Shown: positions 61,909 through 64,000 of the stretch, piece after piece
Layout: every line of letters begins with the position of its first letter
How positions within the stretch are numbered: position 1 is the first letter of the stretch
Assembly: GCF_900176365.1 (NCBI RefSeq)
Contig: NZ_FWXY01000005.1
Location: forward strand, 1-64,000
DNA length: 64,000 bases
Origin: Desulfocicer vacuolatum DSM 3385
Lineage (GTDB): Bacteria; Desulfobacterota; Desulfobacteria; Desulfobacterales; Desulfobacteraceae
Direction of reading: 5' to 3'
The notes under the pieces: model-generated
Told to the model about the DNA's origin: nothing
Databases searched by the model: none
The model's input: only the letters and a program-made list of their open reading frames with translations
Translations under genes and position numbers: made by a program

Positions 61909-64000
61909 ATGACAAATTCACTTCCCATTGATGAAATACTATCTCAAATCAGCACCACCCTGATCCATCACAATACATTGGTGATCCAGGCCCCCCCGGG
62001 GGCCGGCAAAACCACCCAGGTTCCCCTGGCCCTTTTGGATGCTCCCTGGCTGGGGCACCGGAATATAATCATGCTGGAACCCCGCAGGGTGGCAGTAAGG
62101 TCAGCGGCCCGTTACATGGCCTCCCGTCTGGGACAGGCTGTGGGAGAGCGCGTTGGATATCAAATTCGCATGGAGCGTAAAATATCCAAGGCAACCCGCA
62201 TTGAAGTGGTCACCGAAGGAATTTTAACGGCACGGCTTCAGTCCGACCCTTCCCTGGAGACAGTGGGGGCTGTGATATTTGATGAATTCCATGAACGAAA
62301 TTTAAACAGTGACCTTGGCCTTGCCCTGTGTCTGGAAATTCAGGAGGCCCTGCGGGAGGATTTAAAAATAGTGGTGATGTCCGCCACCCTGGATTCACAA
62401 TCGGTGTCAACCATGATGGACAATGCCTCCATCCTTATCTCCCGGGGAAAATCCTGGCCGGTGAAAACCCATTATGTGGACCCGACCCAGTTTTTATCCA
62501 AAGCCCGGGGCAATTTCACCGGAGGGGTTAAATACCGGCAGCACCAGGAAACAACAGCCCTGGAAAAAGCGTGTGCAGCGGCCCTCAGGCAGGCCCTGAC
62601 CCGGGAACAAGGGGACATTCTGGTGTTTTTACCGGGAATGCGTGAAATTCGAAACATGGAAAAACGCATTAAAACAGATCTTTCAGATATCCTCACCCCT
62701 GCCATGGAAGTGCTTCCCCTCCATGGCAGCCTTCCTCCCCAGGCCCAGGACCGTGCCATTTTAAAACATCCCATGGGACACCGAAAAATAGTCCTGGCCA
62801 CGGCCATTGCCGAAACCTCCATCACCATGGAAGGGGTCACCATTGTCATTGATATGGGATTGATGCGTATATCCCGGTTTTATCCGGGCAGGGGCATGGA
62901 CCGTTTGGAAACCGTGGTGGCCCCCATCTCCTCTGTGGATCAGCGACGGGGAAGGGCAGGGCGCACGGCTCCGGGGGTCTGTTTTCGGTTGTGGTCCCGG
63001 GCAAACCATGCTTTGCGTCCCCCTTTTCCCGCCCCGGAGATTACCCAGACAGACCTTGCAGACACGGTGCTGCAGCTGGGCCTGTGGGGGGTGAAAAAAC
63101 CGTCACAATTAAAATGGCTGGACCTTCCCCCGGAAAGCACCTTTTCCCAGGCAAGGGATCTGTTGATTGAACTTGGGGCACTGGATGAAAACCATGGTAT
63201 TACCCAACATGGTAAAAACTTGGCCCGGCTTGGCATTCATCCCCGTCTGGGGCATATGATCTGCCGGGCAAAGGCCATGGGAGACGCCCTGACGGCCTGT
63301 TACATGGCAGCATTGCTCCAGGAGCGCGATATTATCAGTTTTAAACATGGTCCCAGGGATGTGGATATCACCCTTCGCCTGGAACTTGTTTATGCCCGTG
63401 CCAAGCATGGCAATGTCCAGTGTGGTGGCAGAAACAATATGTCCAATCATTCCGGTGGGGATCGCCACCACTCCCATGGCATTGGCAAAGACAATAAAAA
63501 TCCCCCTGCATGGGAAAAAAATAATGGTATTATCATCAACGGCAAAGCCGTGGATCAGGTCATTCGAACGGCCCGCCATCTGGCCCGGAAAATAAAATTT
63601 TCAGACAATCAGGACACAAAAAAACCTTTTTTAAACTTTAAACGGGCCGGTTCATTGCTTTCCTTTGCCTTTCCGGAACGCATTGCCATGGCAAGACCCG
63701 GGCAGCGCGGTTTTTTTCTAATGGCCTCCGGTGCCGGGGTAAGAGTGCACAGGGAAGCCCCCCTGGCAGGGGCACCCTTTATTGTTGCAGCCCAGCTGGA
63801 CGGCCAGGGAAACAATGCCCTTGTTTTTCTGGGAGCTCCCCATGATGCCGCCTGTGTGAAAAGGGATTTTAAGGACAAAATCATTGAACAGGAGATCGTC
63901 ACCTGGGATGATACAACTAAATCCGTCCGGGCCCGGAAAGAGAAAAAATACGGGGCATTGCAGCTTTCCTCATCTGTTCTTAAAAAGGTGGATGAACACA
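61909..64000 (+). CDS. hrpB: ATP-dependent helicase HrpB, 3' end beyond the window
   Basis: The frame is open from ATG 61909 to the window end, 697 codons of an expected 800 or more. DEAH-box helicase motifs: 'APPGAGKTTQVPLALL' (Walker A), 'EPRRVAVRSAAR', 'DEFHERNLNSDL' (DEFH form of motif II), 'VMSATLD' (III), 'TAIAETSITMEGVTIVID' (V) and 'QRRGRAGRTAPGVCFR' (VI). The HrpB-specific C-terminal region is under way ('VRARKEKKYGALQL'). An insert of about 40 His/Asn/Gly-rich residues ('CGGRNNMSNHSGGDRHH') interrupts the helical domain near residue 505. HrpB is a widespread putative RNA helicase of uncertain role. Confidence 0.93.
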   Translation, partial: MTNSLPIDEILSQISTTLIHHNTLVIQAPPGAGKTTQVPLALLDAPWLGHRNIIMLEPRRVAVRSAARYMASRLGQAVGERVGYQIRMERKISKATRIEVVTEGILTARLQSDPSLETVGAVIFDEFHERNLNSDLGLALCLEIQEALREDLKIVVMSATLDSQSVSTMMDNASILISRGKSWPVKTHYVDPTQFLSKARGNFTGGVKYRQHQETTALEKACAAALRQALTREQGDILVFLPGMREIRNMEKRIKTDLSDILTPAMEVLPLHGSLPPQAQDRAILKHPMGHRKIVLATAIAETSITMEGVTIVIDMGLMRISRFYPGRGMDRLETVVAPISSVDQRRGRAGRTAPGVCFRLWSRANHALRPPFPAPEITQTDLADTVLQLGLWGVKKPSQLKWLDLPPESTFSQARDLLIELGALDENHGITQHGKNLARLGIHPRLGHMICRAKAMGDALTACYMAALLQERDIISFKHGPRDVDITLRLELVYARAKHGNVQCGGRNNMSNHSGGDRHHSHGIGKDNKNPPAWEKNNGIIINGKAVDQVIRTARHLARKIKFSDNQDTKKPFLNFKRAGSLLSFAFPERIAMARPGQRGFFLMASGAGVRVHREAPLAGAPFIVAAQLDGQGNNALVFLGAPHDAACVKRDFKDKIIEQEIVTWDDTTKSVRARKEKKYGALQLSSSVLKKVDEH

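Noticed and set aside
1-64000. tRNA, rRNA or CRISPR array
   Set aside because: Looked for tRNA arms, regularly spaced direct repeats and rRNA motifs in intergenic spaces by eye; none seen. The dispersed repeats are not regularly spaced and so are not CRISPR.

Overview
The window looks like chromosomal DNA of an anaerobic, sulfate-reducer-type deltaproteobacterium (Desulfobacterota, most likely near the Desulfobacterales). That placement is inferred from gene content and style: a PfaC-like lipid megasynthase with OleA/OleB/OleC, a DUF4911-miaB-map cluster, a DHH-CBS phosphoesterase, a DUF2868/DUF3482 pair, a UPF0210/ACT pair, and IscU-like plus NifX-like small proteins. I see no rRNA, tRNA or CRISPR array. 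I call 45 protein-coding regions: 43 are well supported, one is a truncated transposase at the left edge, and one small ORF is doubtful. HrpB runs off the right edge.

Layout. 1-4.8 kb: 3' part of an IS1380-like transposase, then a membrane c-di-GMP protein (HAMP-PAS-GAF-GGDEF-EAL). 5-10.6 kb: a putative uptake locus with an ECF transporter (two ATPases fused to the T protein, plus an S-like membrane protein), a TiaS-like 'IDDTD' protein and a TonB-dependent receptor. 11-15 kb: Nudix hydrolase, M48 protease with TPRs, GspF. 15-21 kb: small Fe-S/NifX-type proteins, RmlD, glycogen phosphorylase. 21-28 kb: TetR regulator, a recombinase-like small protein, RecJ, DUF4911-MiaB-Map. 28-33 kb: UPF0210/ACT pair, a membrane protein with DHH-CBS. 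33-51 kb: OleC, the DUF2868/DUF3482 pair, a heterodimeric ABC exporter, a Na/Pi cotransporter, then the minus-strand operon pfaC-oleA-oleB. 51-64 kb: hybrid histidine kinase, ArgA, YajD-like HNH protein, EfpL, SlyX, an ABC-F ATPase, a UshA-like nucleotidase, YaaA, HrpB.

Two things stand out. First, a KS-CLF-DH-DH protein is translationally coupled to OleA (all catalytic residues present) and followed by OleB, with OleC 10 kb away. This suggests a long-chain, possibly polyunsaturated, hydrocarbon or ketone pathway in an anaerobe. The usual PfaA/B/D and OleD partners are not in the window. Second, the intergenic spaces are packed with a modular palindromic repeat (12 loci in 64 kb, called family A here). 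It is built from a GC-rich core hairpin (C), a side hairpin (S) and a tail hairpin (T). The core carries a promoter-like TTGCCC/TATAAT pair whose spacer is a G-tract of varying length. A second repeat family of 167-184 bp (family B, 3 copies) has 12-bp terminal inverted repeats and target-site duplications, so it behaves like a MITE.

Starts were moved from the longest ORF where a ribosome-binding site or the family length argued for it. No database search was possible, so family names rest on recognised motifs.
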